Below, piece by piece: positions 25,263 through 34,423 of a stretch of 64,000 bases of DNA (its first letter is position 1; the number at the start of each line of letters is the position of its first letter). Position numbers and translations under genes: made by a program. The DNA is from Alphaproteobacteria bacterium. GTDB taxonomy: Bacteria > Pseudomonadota > Alphaproteobacteria > UBA6615. Where the stretch lies: assembly GCA_021774445.1 (NCBI GenBank), contig JAJFJA010000031.1, positions 62,001 through 126,000 of the forward strand, in the 5' to 3' direction. The notes under the pieces were generated by a model that worked only from the letters and a program-made list of their open reading frames with translations, was not told where the DNA came from and did no database searches.

Positions 25263-26378
25263 ATGTCAGCGCAATCAGCCATGGCCCACGATCCACAAGA
25301 TGATGGCTCCTTGTGGGAGAACCCGCTCGCCACCGATGGTTTCGAGTTCGTTGAGTACGCTTCGCCCAATCCGCAAGAACTGCACGATCTTTTCCTGCGT
25401 ATGGGTTTCAGCCTCGTTGCCCGTCATCGCTCGAAGCAGGTTCGGCTCTATCGCCAAGGCGACGTCAATTTCATCCTCAATGAAGAACCCGGCAGCTTCG
25501 CCGCGGAATTCGCCAAGGTGCACGGGCCATCAGCCTGTGCGATGGCGTTCCGCGTCAAGGATGCGGCCGAGGCCTATCGGCAAGTCGCCGAGCGCGGCGC
25601 CACATTGATCGAAAACCATGTCGGCCCCATGGAGCTGAACATTCCCACCATCGCGGGCATCGGTGGCATTCGGGTCTATATGGTCGATCGTTATGGCAGC
25701 CAGGGCAGCATCTACGACGTCGATTTTACTTTCCTTGAGGGGGTCGACCGCAGTCCACCCGGCCTCGGTCTCACCTACATCGACCATCTGACCCACAATG
25801 TGGCCATGGGCGACATGACGAAATGGTCCGATTTCTATGAGCGTGTCTTCAACTTCAAGGAAGTCCGGTATTTCGACATCGAGGGCAAGCTGACCGGCCT
25901 CCGCAGCAAGGCGATGACCAGTCCCTGCGGCAAGATCCGTATCCCGATCAACGAATCTGCCGATGACAAGAGCCAGATCGCCGAATTTCTCAAGCTCTAC
26001 AACGGCGAGGGCATCCAGCATATCGCCCTGGGCACTTCGTCGGTCTACGAGACTGTTGAGCAAATGCGCGGCCAGGGCATCAATTTCCTCGAGACCCCCG
26101 CCACTTACTATGACGCGATTCCCGACCGTCTGCCCGGCCATGGTGAGGACCTGCAGCGCCTCCAGGCCGACCACATTCTCATTGATGGCGCCCCCACCAA
26201 GGGTCAGGGCCTCCTTCTACAGATTTTCACCGACACCGTGATCGGTCCGATCTTTTTCGAAATCATTCAGCGCAAAGGCAATGAGGGTTTCGGCGAGGGC
26301 AACTTCAAGGCCCTGTTCCAGGCCATGGAGGAGGATCAGATCCGCCGCGGCGTTCTCCAAGGCCCCGAGGAAGACTAG
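25263..26378 (+). CDS. hppD: 4-hydroxyphenylpyruvate dioxygenase
   Basis: Fe(II) dioxygenase converting 4-hydroxyphenylpyruvate to homogentisate, the second step of tyrosine breakdown. The protein has 371 residues in two vicinal-oxygen-chelate domains. Iron ligands lie in YIDHLTHNV (His), EGIQHIALG (His) and FFEIIQRKG (Glu), followed by the C-terminal GFGEGNFKALFQAMEEDQ that closes the active site. ATG 25263 has GGAGG seven bases upstream; the longer frame starts inside the operator region. First gene of the operon and adjacent to hmgA, 3 bases apart. Confidence 0.96.
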   Translation: MSAQSAMAHDPQDDGSLWENPLATDGFEFVEYASPNPQELHDLFLRMGFSLVARHRSKQVRLYRQGDVNFILNEEPGSFAAEFAKVHGPSACAMAFRVKDAAEAYRQVAERGATLIENHVGPMELNIPTIAGIGGIRVYMVDRYGSQGSIYDVDFTFLEGVDRSPPGLGLTYIDHLTHNVAMGDMTKWSDFYERVFNFKEVRYFDIEGKLTGLRSKAMTSPCGKIRIPINESADDKSQIAEFLKLYNGEGIQHIALGTSSVYETVEQMRGQGINFLETPATYYDAIPDRLPGHGEDLQRLQADHILIDGAPTKGQGLLLQIFTDTVIGPIFFEIIQRKGNEGFGEGNFKALFQAMEEDQIRRGVLQGPEED

Positions 26379-26381
26379 GCC

Positions 26382-27530
26382 ATGAAGAACTACATCGCCT
26401 TTTCGCGCATCGAGGGCGAGGCGTCTCGTCAAGCCCACACCGATCTGCCTGCTGACACTTACGAGCGCGAGCTTGGCAAGGAGGGCTTCTTCGGTCCGGC
26501 GACCATGATGCATCACCGCCATGCGCCCACCGGCTGGGTCGATTGGGACGGCCCCCTGCGCCCCCGGGCCTTCGACCTCAACAAGCTCCCACCCATGCAG
26601 GCGACACCCTGGGCGGCAACCGAGGTCCTCACCAACAATCACACCCGCATGCGCTTTTGGCGAACGGAAGGCGCCATGCCCAGCCTCGCCCGCAACGGCG
26701 ATGGCGATGACTTGCTCTTCGTCCACAACGGCCAGGGCAGCCTGTTTTGCGATTACGGTCATCTTGAGATTCGGGACGGCGACTATGTCGTCCTGCCCCG
26801 CGGCACCATGTGGCGCACCGAGTTCGATGGGCCGGCGGAACTGCTGCTGATCGAGGCCACCAACGAAAGCTACATGCTGCCGGAAAAGGGCCTCGTCGGC
26901 CGCCATGCCATCTTCGACCCGGCCATTCTAGAGGCGCCCCGTATCGACGATGTCTTCAAGGCGCAGCAAAGCGAGCAGGCCTGGCAGGTTGAGATCAAGC
27001 GCCGTGGTGATATCTCGACGGTAACTTACCCCTTCAACCCTCTTGATGCCGTTGGCTGGCATGGCGATCTCTCGGTCGTCCGGCTCAATTGGCGCGATAT
27101 CCGTCCGCTGATGAGCCACCGCGCCCATCTACCGCCCTCGGCGCACACCACTTTCCTGTCCGGTCGTTTCGTCGTCTGCACGTTCGTGCCGCGCCCCTTC
27201 GAAACTGACCCCGGCGCGCTGAAGGTGCCGTTCTTCCATAATAACGACGATTTTGACGAGGCGATCTTCTACCACCGCGGCGATTTCTTCAGCCGCGACA
27301 ACATCACCGCCGGTATGGTCACGTTTCATCCTTGCGGCTTTACCCACGGACCTCACCCCAAGGCTTTGCGGAACGCCTTCGTCCAAAGCAAACCGGCGAC
27401 CGATGAAGTCGCCGTGATGATCGACACCCGCGACGCTCTCGATGTCGCGGCCTTGCCGGCGGAAGTCGAGAATACCGGCTATGTCAATTCCTGGCGCACC
27501 GACACGCCGACTGAAGAGGCCGCCGAATAA
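26382..27530 (+). CDS. hmgA: homogentisate 1,2-dioxygenase
   Basis: Cupin-type iron enzyme that opens homogentisate to maleylacetoacetate. At 382 residues it is the shorter bacterial form rather than the 430-450-residue type. The N-terminal beta domain contains NNHTRMRFWRTEG and LLFVHNGQGSLFCDYGHLEIRDGDYVVLPRGTMWR. The C-terminal domain has FFHNNDDFDEAIFYHRGDFFSRD and FHPCGFTHGPHPKA with the metal-binding His/Glu. Its place between hppD and a fumarylacetoacetase-like gene fits the pathway order. Confidence 0.94.
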   Translation: MKNYIAFSRIEGEASRQAHTDLPADTYERELGKEGFFGPATMMHHRHAPTGWVDWDGPLRPRAFDLNKLPPMQATPWAATEVLTNNHTRMRFWRTEGAMPSLARNGDGDDLLFVHNGQGSLFCDYGHLEIRDGDYVVLPRGTMWRTEFDGPAELLLIEATNESYMLPEKGLVGRHAIFDPAILEAPRIDDVFKAQQSEQAWQVEIKRRGDISTVTYPFNPLDAVGWHGDLSVVRLNWRDIRPLMSHRAHLPPSAHTTFLSGRFVVCTFVPRPFETDPGALKVPFFHNNDDFDEAIFYHRGDFFSRDNITAGMVTFHPCGFTHGPHPKALRNAFVQSKPATDEVAVMIDTRDALDVAALPAEVENTGYVNSWRTDTPTEEAAE

Positions 27531-27531
27531 T

Positions 27532-28518
27532 ATGAAACTGGCATCTCTGCGCGACGGCACCCGCGACGGCACGCTGATGGTCGTCTCCGGCGACCTAACC
27601 AGCATGGTCCCGGCCAGCGATATTGCGCCAACATTACAGGCGGCTATCGAGGATTGGACACGGACCGCGCCGCGCCTTGCCGACGTGGCCGCAGGCCTCA
27701 ACGCCGGCACCGCTGTGGGCGCCGAGTCCTATGCATCACGAAATTTGGAATCCCCACTACCCCGTGCCTATCAGTTCCTCGATGGCAGCGCCTACCTCAA
27801 CCATGTCGAGTTGGTCCGTCGCGCCCGCGGCGCCGAGATGCCGCCGAGTTTTCTCGACGACCCTTTGATGTATCAGGCGGTTAGCGACGGTTTCCTCGGC
27901 CCGTTGGATGACATCGCCGTCGGCAGCGAGGCATGGGGTATAGACCTGGAGGCCGAGGTTACCGTCATCGTCGATGACGTGCCCATGGGCATCGCCGCGG
28001 CTGACGCGGCAAGTCATATCAAACTCGTCATGCTGGTCAACGACGTGTCACTCCGCGGCCTCATCCCGGCGGAGTTGGCCAAGGGCTTTGGCTTCATGGC
28101 CGGCAAGCCCCGCTCGGCTTTCTCCCCGGTCGCGGTCACCCCGGATGAACTCGGCGACGCCTGGGACGGCGGGAAGCTCAGCCTGCCGTTGATAACCCAT
28201 GTCAACGATACCTTGCTCGGTCAACCCAACGCCGGGGTCGACATGAACTTCGACTTTCCCCGTCTCATCCAACACGCCGCCCAAACCCGTCCCTTGGCCG
28301 CCGGCACCATCATCGGCTCCGGTACCATCTCCAACCGCGACCGCAGTACCGGCTCCTGCTGCCTCGCCGAGGTCCGCACTATCGAGACCCTCGACGACGG
28401 CAAGCCGAAAACCCCTTTCCTCAAATACGGCGACCGCGTCCGCATCGAAATGCGCGACGCCGCCGGTAAAACCATCTTCGGCACCATCGACCAAAAGGTC
28501 GTGCCCTACACGGGCTGA
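27532..28518 (+). CDS. fumarylacetoacetate hydrolase family protein
   Basis: FAH-fold hydrolase of 328 residues, expected to split fumarylacetoacetate into fumarate and acetoacetate as the last step of the pathway. The metal-binding Glu-x-Glu lies in IDLEAEVTVIVDDVPMG, followed by LVMLVNDVSLRGLIP, GKPRSAFSPVAVTPDELG and GTIIGSGTISNRD. It begins one base after the hmgA stop. The FAH fold also includes other C-C bond hydrolases; the operon makes fumarylacetoacetase by far the likeliest. Confidence 0.9.
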   Translation: MKLASLRDGTRDGTLMVVSGDLTSMVPASDIAPTLQAAIEDWTRTAPRLADVAAGLNAGTAVGAESYASRNLESPLPRAYQFLDGSAYLNHVELVRRARGAEMPPSFLDDPLMYQAVSDGFLGPLDDIAVGSEAWGIDLEAEVTVIVDDVPMGIAAADAASHIKLVMLVNDVSLRGLIPAELAKGFGFMAGKPRSAFSPVAVTPDELGDAWDGGKLSLPLITHVNDTLLGQPNAGVDMNFDFPRLIQHAAQTRPLAAGTIIGSGTISNRDRSTGSCCLAEVRTIETLDDGKPKTPFLKYGDRVRIEMRDAAGKTIFGTIDQKVVPYTG

Positions 28519-28613
28519 TCCCGAAAAATACCGTCGCGAGCGGCGGTTGGCTCCTTTTTGTGACTCAATCTGTTAACCTGCCGAGCAGCGCCGACGCGGG
28601 ACGAGGGATCACC

Positions 28614-30548
28614 ATGACCGAAGCAGCCAGCCTACCCTGCGGTACCTGGCCATCTCCCATTACGGCCGAGTTGATTGTTGCCGGCTCGATCGGGCTTGGC
28701 GGCGTGGCTTGGGATGGCGACAGTATTTGCTGGGCTGAGGGTCGGGCCAGTGAGGGCGGCCGGGTAGTTCTCGTCCGGGGCCGCGCTGAGGGCCGCAGCG
28801 AAGATATCACGCCACCGGGATTCAACGCCCGCAGCCGTGTCCACGAATATGGCGGCGGCGCCATCCTCATCGCCAAAGGCGTCGTTTATTTCGTCAACTT
28901 CACCGACCAGCGCATTTATCGCCAGCCGCCCGGCGGAGCACCCGAACCGTTGACCCCGGAAGGCCCTTGGCGCTACGCCGACATGGTGCTCGACGGCGCG
29001 CGCAGCCGTCTCATCTGTGTCCGCGAGGATCACGACCAGGCCGATGAGCCTGAGAATACGCTGGTCGCCATTCCCTTAGCCGGCCCTCTGACTTCGGGGG
29101 AGGTGCTGGTCAAAGGCCCCGATTTCGTCGCCAGCCCTCGGGTCAATCCCGACGGCACCCAACTGGCTTGGCTTGCCTGGGATCACCCCAACATGCCGTG
29201 GGACGGCACCAGCCTCATGCTCGCCGATCTCGGCCCATCCGGCTTGGCCAACCCACGGCCGGTGGCCGGCGGACCCGATGAGTCCGTGTTCCAGCCGCAG
29301 TGGTCGCCGCAGGGTGAGTTGCACTTCGTCTCCGACCGCAGCGGCTGGTGGAATATCTACCGCTTGTCCGATAACGCCCAGGCCGGCGCCCTTTGCCCGA
29401 TGTCGGCGGAGTTCGGCTTGCCGCAATGGGCTTTCGGCATGAGGACCTATGGCTTCTTGGACGATGGCCGTATTGCGGCGGCCTACACGCAAGACGGCGT
29501 CTGGCGGCTCGGCATCATCGGTACTGGCGGGACCGTCGCGCCGGTCCGACTCGCCTACACGGACATCTCCGGCATTCAGCTTTCCGGCAGCAAGGCTCTG
29601 TTCGTCGGTGCCTCCGCCACCCGGCCGGCCGCGGTAATTTGTTTGCATCTCGACACGGGCGACCAGGAGGTCATCAAGCGTTCCACCGAACTGACGATCG
29701 ACCCAGGTTACCTCTCCGTGCCGGAACCGATCTCCTACCCGACCGCCGGGGGCGCCGTCGCCCATGCCTTCTATTACCCGCCGGTCAACCGGGACGTCGC
29801 CATGCCGGCGGGCGAACGGCCGCCGCTGCTGGTGCGTAGCCATGGCGGACCGACCGGGGCCACGTCGCGCTCGTTCAATCTGTCGATCCAGTTTTGGACG
29901 TCGCGCGGGTTCGCGGTTCTCGACGTCAATTATCGCGGCAGCACTGGTTACGGACGGGCCTACCGGGCCGCTCTGGACGGACAGTGGGGCGTCGCCGATG
30001 TCGATGACTGCGCTTATGGCGCCCGCCACCTGGTCGAGCGTGGCTTAGTCGACGAACGCCGATTGGCCATTCGCGGCGGCAGCGCCGGCGGCTACACCAC
30101 GCTGGCGGCGCTCACCTTTCGCGATGTCTTCGCCGCTGGGGCCAGCCACTACGGCATCGGCGATCTCATGGCCCTGGCGCGCGACACCCACAAATTCGAG
30201 AGCCGCTATCTCGACCGCATCGTCGGGCCGCTGCCTGCGGCCGAGGCGCTGTATCATCAGCGCTCCCCCATTGACCACACAGAGAGACTGAGCTGCCCGG
30301 TGATCTTCCTCCAGGGGCTCGAGGATCGTGTGGTCCCGCCTAATCAGGCCGAAGCGATGGTCGAGGCGCTGCGGAGCAAGGGCCTCCCGGTCGCCTATAT
30401 CGCCTTCGAAGGCGAAGGCCACGGCTTCCGCCAGGCCAAGAACGTCAAGCGAGCCCTTGAGGCGGAACTCTATTTCTATGGCAGGGTCTTCGGCTTCAAG
30501 CCCCATGACGAGATCGCGCCGGTGCCGATCGCCAACCTAGCCGACTAG
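28614..30548 (+). CDS. S9 family prolyl oligopeptidase-type peptidase
   Basis: Serine peptidase of 644 residues: an N-terminal beta-propeller (about 1-380, repeated blades such as GELHFVSDRSGWWNIYRL and YADMVLDGARSRLICVRED) and a C-terminal alpha/beta-hydrolase domain with Ser490 (RGGSAGGYTT), Asp571 (GLEDRVVPP) and His603 (GEGHGF). These enzymes cleave short peptides, or in some cases act as acylpeptide hydrolases or esterases. No signal peptide. ATG 28614 has AGGGA upstream; a GTG at 28560 is less likely. Its location inside the tyrosine catabolic run is unusual and may reflect peptide-derived tyrosine supply (inference). Confidence 0.92.
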   Translation: MTEAASLPCGTWPSPITAELIVAGSIGLGGVAWDGDSICWAEGRASEGGRVVLVRGRAEGRSEDITPPGFNARSRVHEYGGGAILIAKGVVYFVNFTDQRIYRQPPGGAPEPLTPEGPWRYADMVLDGARSRLICVREDHDQADEPENTLVAIPLAGPLTSGEVLVKGPDFVASPRVNPDGTQLAWLAWDHPNMPWDGTSLMLADLGPSGLANPRPVAGGPDESVFQPQWSPQGELHFVSDRSGWWNIYRLSDNAQAGALCPMSAEFGLPQWAFGMRTYGFLDDGRIAAAYTQDGVWRLGIIGTGGTVAPVRLAYTDISGIQLSGSKALFVGASATRPAAVICLHLDTGDQEVIKRSTELTIDPGYLSVPEPISYPTAGGAVAHAFYYPPVNRDVAMPAGERPPLLVRSHGGPTGATSRSFNLSIQFWTSRGFAVLDVNYRGSTGYGRAYRAALDGQWGVADVDDCAYGARHLVERGLVDERRLAIRGGSAGGYTTLAALTFRDVFAAGASHYGIGDLMALARDTHKFESRYLDRIVGPLPAAEALYHQRSPIDHTERLSCPVIFLQGLEDRVVPPNQAEAMVEALRSKGLPVAYIAFEGEGHGFRQAKNVKRALEAELYFYGRVFGFKPHDEIAPVPIANLAD

Positions 30549-30564
30549 CGGACGGCAGGCGGGC

Positions 30565-31392
30565 ATGGCGTTTCACTTGACCGACAAGGACATCGCCGCG
30601 TTTCATCGCGACGGTGCCGTTTGCCTGCCGGGCGCGGTGGCACCCGACTGGGTGTCGCGTCTGGCGGCCGGGGTCGAGCGCAATCTGAAGCATCCCGGCC
30701 CCATGGCCCAGCACTATACCGATGCCGAGGGCCATGGATCCTACTTCGGCGACTATTGCAACTGGCGCGCCATCCCCGAATTCGCCGCCTTTGTGTTTGA
30801 GTCACCGATGGCCCGGCATGCCGCCCGGCTTGTGTCGGCTCAACGCGTGCAGTTTTTCCATGAACATGTTCTGGCCAAGGAACCGGGGACCCGGGAGGTG
30901 ACGCCCTGGCATCACGACCAGCCCTATTATGTCGTCGACGGCGACCAAGTCATAAGTTTCTGGGTCGCGTTGGATCCTGTCGAACGGCCGGTTTGCCCGC
31001 GCTTTATCGCCGGCTCGCACCGCTGGGGTCGCCTGTTCTATCCCCGCCGCTTCAAGGATGGTGCCGATTACGACTATGCCGGCGACGGCTTTGAAACCAT
31101 GCCCGACATTGACTCGGCGCCGGAAGATTATCTGCCGCTTTCTTGGGCTCTTGAGCCAGGTGATGCCATCGCTTTTCATTTCAAGACCGTCCACGACGCC
31201 CCGGCAAACAGCGGCACGACGCGCCGGCGGGCGATTGCGTTTCGGTGGCTCGGCGATGACGCGCGATACGCCGAGCGGCCCGGCACGCCGTCGCCACCTT
31301 ATCCCGACATGGGGATCGATCAGCAGCCGGGCGAACGCCTGCGCGAGGATTGGTTCCCCACGATCTGGTCGGCTGACGATCACCAAGACTAA
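30565..31392 (+). CDS. phytanoyl-CoA dioxygenase (PhyH) family protein
   Basis: Fe(II)/2-oxoglutarate-dependent oxygenase of 275 residues. The metal triad is His117-x-Asp119 (PWHHDQPYY) and His210 (KTVHDAP), with the distal Arg in RRRAIAFRW for 2-oxoglutarate. The substrate is unknown; bacterial PhyH relatives hydroxylate small carboxylic acids, ectoine or lipids. It lies 16 bases after the S9 peptidase gene and 14 before maiA, so it belongs to the same transcription unit. Confidence 0.9.
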   Translation: MAFHLTDKDIAAFHRDGAVCLPGAVAPDWVSRLAAGVERNLKHPGPMAQHYTDAEGHGSYFGDYCNWRAIPEFAAFVFESPMARHAARLVSAQRVQFFHEHVLAKEPGTREVTPWHHDQPYYVVDGDQVISFWVALDPVERPVCPRFIAGSHRWGRLFYPRRFKDGADYDYAGDGFETMPDIDSAPEDYLPLSWALEPGDAIAFHFKTVHDAPANSGTTRRRAIAFRWLGDDARYAERPGTPSPPYPDMGIDQQPGERLREDWFPTIWSADDHQD

Positions 31393-31406
31393 AAAGGCAC
31401 CGACTC

Positions 31407-32054
31407 ATGAAATTCTATGACTACTTCCGCTCTTCGGCCGCCTATCGTCTCCGTATTGCCCTAAACCTGAAGGGCCTGGAGCCGGAGCGCAGTTTCGTGC
31501 ATCTGCGGCGGCGAGAGCAATCGGCGCCAGATTACCTAAAGCTCAACCCACAGGGTCTGGTGCCCGCGCTCATCGACGACGACGGCACGGTCCTGACCCA
31601 GTCCATGGCGATCATCGAGTATCTCGACGAGACTCGGCCCAAACCGCCGCTGATGCCCTCTGATCCGGCCGGCAGGGCCAGAGTGAGGGCGATATCGCAA
31701 GCCATTTCATGCGACATCCATCCGCTCAACAATTTGCGTGTTCTGCGCCAGTTGGGCACTCTTGGCCTTGCCGAGGAAATCCGGAACGGCCCGCAATGGT
31801 ACCAGCATTGGGTCGCCATCGGCTTCACCGCCGTGGAAGCGTTATTGGCTGATCACCCCGCCACCGGTCGCTATTGCCACGGCGATGCGCCGACGATGGC
31901 CGATTGTTGCCTGGTGCCCCAGATATTCAACGCAACGCGGTTCGGTACCGAGATCGCCGACTACCCGACCATCAAGCGGGTCTTCGATGCTTTGATGGAT
32001 TTGCCTGCGGTATTTGACGCCCAGCCAAGCCACCAGCCCGACGCGGAAGCCTAG
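31407..32054 (+). CDS. maiA: maleylacetoacetate isomerase
   Basis: Zeta-class glutathione transferase of 215 residues that isomerises maleylacetoacetate to fumarylacetoacetate. The zeta signature FRSSAAYRLRIALNLKGL supplies the catalytic Ser residues of the N-terminal thioredoxin-like domain. Later come LNPQGLVPALIDDDGTVLTQSMAIIEYLDE and GDAPTMADCCLVPQIFNATRF. It completes the hppD-hmgA-maiA-FAH route from tyrosine to fumarate and acetoacetate, and is the last gene of the operon. Confidence 0.95.
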   Translation: MKFYDYFRSSAAYRLRIALNLKGLEPERSFVHLRRREQSAPDYLKLNPQGLVPALIDDDGTVLTQSMAIIEYLDETRPKPPLMPSDPAGRARVRAISQAISCDIHPLNNLRVLRQLGTLGLAEEIRNGPQWYQHWVAIGFTAVEALLADHPATGRYCHGDAPTMADCCLVPQIFNATRFGTEIADYPTIKRVFDALMDLPAVFDAQPSHQPDAEA

Positions 32055-32069
32055 GGTCGGGCGGTCGGA

Positions 32070-32885
32070 TCAGCTCTGACGCTTTGACTCAACGAGCCGC
32101 CGCATGGTGTTGATGTCCAACGCCCCGGGCACGATCTCATCGCCGATGATGAAGGACGGCGTGCCCCGAATACCAAGCCGCTGCGCCAGCCGATAATTTT
32201 CTTGGATTGTCGCCTCGACCTCTGGCGAATCCATGTCTTCTTCCAGTTGGTCCACATCCAGGCCGACCTTCTTTGCCAGCTTCATCACGGTACGTTCCGT
32301 CAGACGCCCGCGGTTCTTCATCATCGCCAGATGATACTCGTGATAAAGCCCCTGCTTCATCGAGGCCAGCGAAGCCCGCGCCGCAAACACGGAGTCGTCG
32401 CCGAAGACCGGGAATTCCTTGAACACGACCCGCACGTCGCTATCGCCCTCGACAAGTTTGGCGATGCTCGTGGAAATCCGTTTACAGAACGGGCAGTGGT
32501 AGTCGAAGAACTCGACCACGGTCACGCTTCCCTCGGGGTTTCCGATAATCGGATCCTGCCCCTCGTTATAGACCACGGCCGGATCGACCCGCGCCGGTTG
32601 TTGCTGCTGTTGTTGCGCCGCCTGTTGGCGGTTTTGCAGTATCTGCAGGACCTCGACGATGACGTCGGGATTCTGGACCAGATAGTCCCGCACGATCTGA
32701 CCGATCTCCGCTTGTTGGGAATCGGAGAATGTCGGTTCGACAGGCGCCGCAGCGGTACTCGGCAGGGTCAGGGCGCCTTCCGGTATCGGTGTAAGGTTGT
32801 CCTGTCCCAGTGCGAGCCCGCTCGCGCCGATTGACAACACGAATGCCGTACCCGCAGCCGCTATCAGCCTTTTGGCCAAGATCAC
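32070..32885 (-). CDS. DsbA family thiol oxidoreductase
   Basis: Periplasmic thioredoxin-fold protein, 271 residues. Signal peptide ends ALG-QD. An N-terminal helical arm (QAEIGQIVRDYLVQNPDVIVEVLQILQ) resembles the ScsC oligomerisation region, followed by a Gln-rich linker (86-96). The active site is CPFC at 131-134 with the cis-Pro loop GTPSF. It may oxidise, or if trimeric isomerise, disulphides of exported proteins. The start is GTG with GGAGG upstream. It lies downstream of the M48 protease gene on the same strand. Confidence 0.9.
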   Translation of the reverse strand: MILAKRLIAAAGTAFVLSIGASGLALGQDNLTPIPEGALTLPSTAAAPVEPTFSDSQQAEIGQIVRDYLVQNPDVIVEVLQILQNRQQAAQQQQQQPARVDPAVVYNEGQDPIIGNPEGSVTVVEFFDYHCPFCKRISTSIAKLVEGDSDVRVVFKEFPVFGDDSVFAARASLASMKQGLYHEYHLAMMKNRGRLTERTVMKLAKKVGLDVDQLEEDMDSPEVEATIQENYRLAQRLGIRGTPSFIIGDEIVPGALDINTMRRLVESKRQS

Positions 32886-33038
32886 AGGAAACCTCCGAAA
32901 TCAGTATCTTAGGGTGAACAGGGCGCGATCATGGGCCCGCTCAAACGCGTGAAGCAAATCACGGCTTATCACGCGCCGGTGACACTCACAAGAATTCCGG
33001 CGCAGCCGGGGTTTAGCCGAGGGGGTTGAATCGGTTTG

Positions 33039-34382
33039 TCAACGTTTTCGGCCCAACTGCTGTTGCAAATCCTGGGCGCGCAGCCACCCCGGGGAACCCA
33101 AGGGCAATTCCCGCTCGGCGCGCTCTGCATGGGCCTTGGCGGCCGCCCGATCGCCAATGATCGCGGCATGCTCCGCCTGTGCCAACGCCATCTGGCCGAT
33201 CTCGGACAGGCGGCCATTGGCGATCGCTAGGTTGAACCAGCCGGTGGCGTTCTCCGGCTCGGTCCGCAGCGCCTGTTCCAGATTGGCCTTGGCCGTTACG
33301 AGCAGTTCTTGGCTGTTGCCTTCGATCTGGATTCTCGCCAGGTCAATCTGCAGCAGCGGTTCGTTGGGTGCCAGCCGCACCGCCTCCTCATAGGGCGCGA
33401 GTGCATCCGCGATACGTCCATTCTCGAACAGCATCTGCCCTTTTAGCTCTAAGAAATACGGGTCGCTCGGTCGCTCTTGGATCAAACTGTCGATAAGTTC
33501 CAGTGCTGGGTCCAGTTCCCCACGACGAAATCTGGCGATTGAGCGCGCATATCGACCCGGCAAGCTGTTGTCTGTCTCGGGATATCGTTCGAGTACCTTA
33601 TCGAAGGGCCACAGAAAGCCGATGAGTTTCGCCACCATCCGCTCATGTTGGCGCACCAGGTCCGGCTGATCCGGGACATTGGCGTAGCGCGACAAGGCCA
33701 GGTGATTGGCTACGGTGCTGCGCCGGCTTGAGGTGAGCGGATGCGTCCCGGTATATGCCGAGCGCCGCCCAACGGTTATGGCCTCTTCCCGGTTTAGCAT
33801 GTCGAAGAACTCCAATAGTCCACTCGCCGACTGCCCGGTACGATCGAGCAGCGACAAGGCGGCGGCGTCCGCGGCCGACTCCTGACCGCGAGAATAACGC
33901 AGCAGCCCCTGGACCGCGACCTGCTGGCCACCCACGATTACCGCTTGCGCCACGTCCGCGTTGCCGCTGGCGACCCCGGCCGCGGCGGCCAGGACGAAGG
34001 CCGCGATCGATTTCGCGGTGGCATTGCGCAGTTCGTCTTGCAGCCGGGCCAGGTGCCCGCCGGTAATGTGGCCGGCCTCATGGGCAATCACGCCGACGAC
34101 CTGAGATGGTCTGTCCGCCCGGGTCAGCAGGCCGGTATGGATGAACAATTGCTGGCCGCCGGCGACAAAGGCGTTTATTGCGCCGTCTGAGACCAGATGG
34201 ATGCGCACGGCATCCGCATCGAGATCGGCTGCGCTGAAAATTGGCGTGGCATAGGCGCGGATGGTATTCTCTATTTCCGCGTCGCGGATAAGGGAGATAC
34301 CGCGCCCCTGCGCTGCGGCCGGCCCCATGGGTGGGGACACCAGAAGCAAGGCGCCGACAACGATGGAAACGATCCTAAGCAC
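33039..34382 (-). CDS. M48 family metalloprotease with TPR repeats (BepA/YfgC-like)
   Basis: Exported zinc protease of 447 residues. Signal peptide ends AAA-QG. The zinc site is H101-E-A-G-H105 (VIAHEAGHITGGHL), with a third ligand probably the Glu in RGQESAADAAAL. The C-terminal half is a TPR array (PSDPYFLELKGQMLFENGRIADALAPYEEAVRLAPNEPLLQIDLARI). BepA-type proteins check outer-membrane assembly of LptD and BamA substrates in the periplasm. GTG start. Divergent from the GGT-like lipoprotein gene, 41 bases apart, so the promoters overlap. Confidence 0.92.
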   Translation of the reverse strand: MLRIVSIVVGALLLVSPPMGPAAAQGRGISLIRDAEIENTIRAYATPIFSAADLDADAVRIHLVSDGAINAFVAGGQQLFIHTGLLTRADRPSQVVGVIAHEAGHITGGHLARLQDELRNATAKSIAAFVLAAAAGVASGNADVAQAVIVGGQQVAVQGLLRYSRGQESAADAAALSLLDRTGQSASGLLEFFDMLNREEAITVGRRSAYTGTHPLTSSRRSTVANHLALSRYANVPDQPDLVRQHERMVAKLIGFLWPFDKVLERYPETDNSLPGRYARSIARFRRGELDPALELIDSLIQERPSDPYFLELKGQMLFENGRIADALAPYEEAVRLAPNEPLLQIDLARIQIEGNSQELLVTAKANLEQALRTEPENATGWFNLAIANGRLSEIGQMALAQAEHAAIIGDRAAAKAHAERAERELPLGSPGWLRAQDLQQQLGRKR

Positions 34383-34423
34383 GCTTCAATTCTCCGCAAC
34401 TGCACTAAGAACGTAGGGCGCCA

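Noticed and set aside
28519..28560. Terminator between the FAH-family gene and the S9 peptidase gene
   Set aside because: A few T residues follow GGCTC, but the possible stem is only four to five pairs; the operon probably continues.
32579..32648. Gln-codon repeat in the DsbA-like gene as a microsatellite or disease-like repeat
   Set aside because: Short, interrupted linker between the N-terminal arm and the thioredoxin domain; not unusual for exported DsbA-like proteins.
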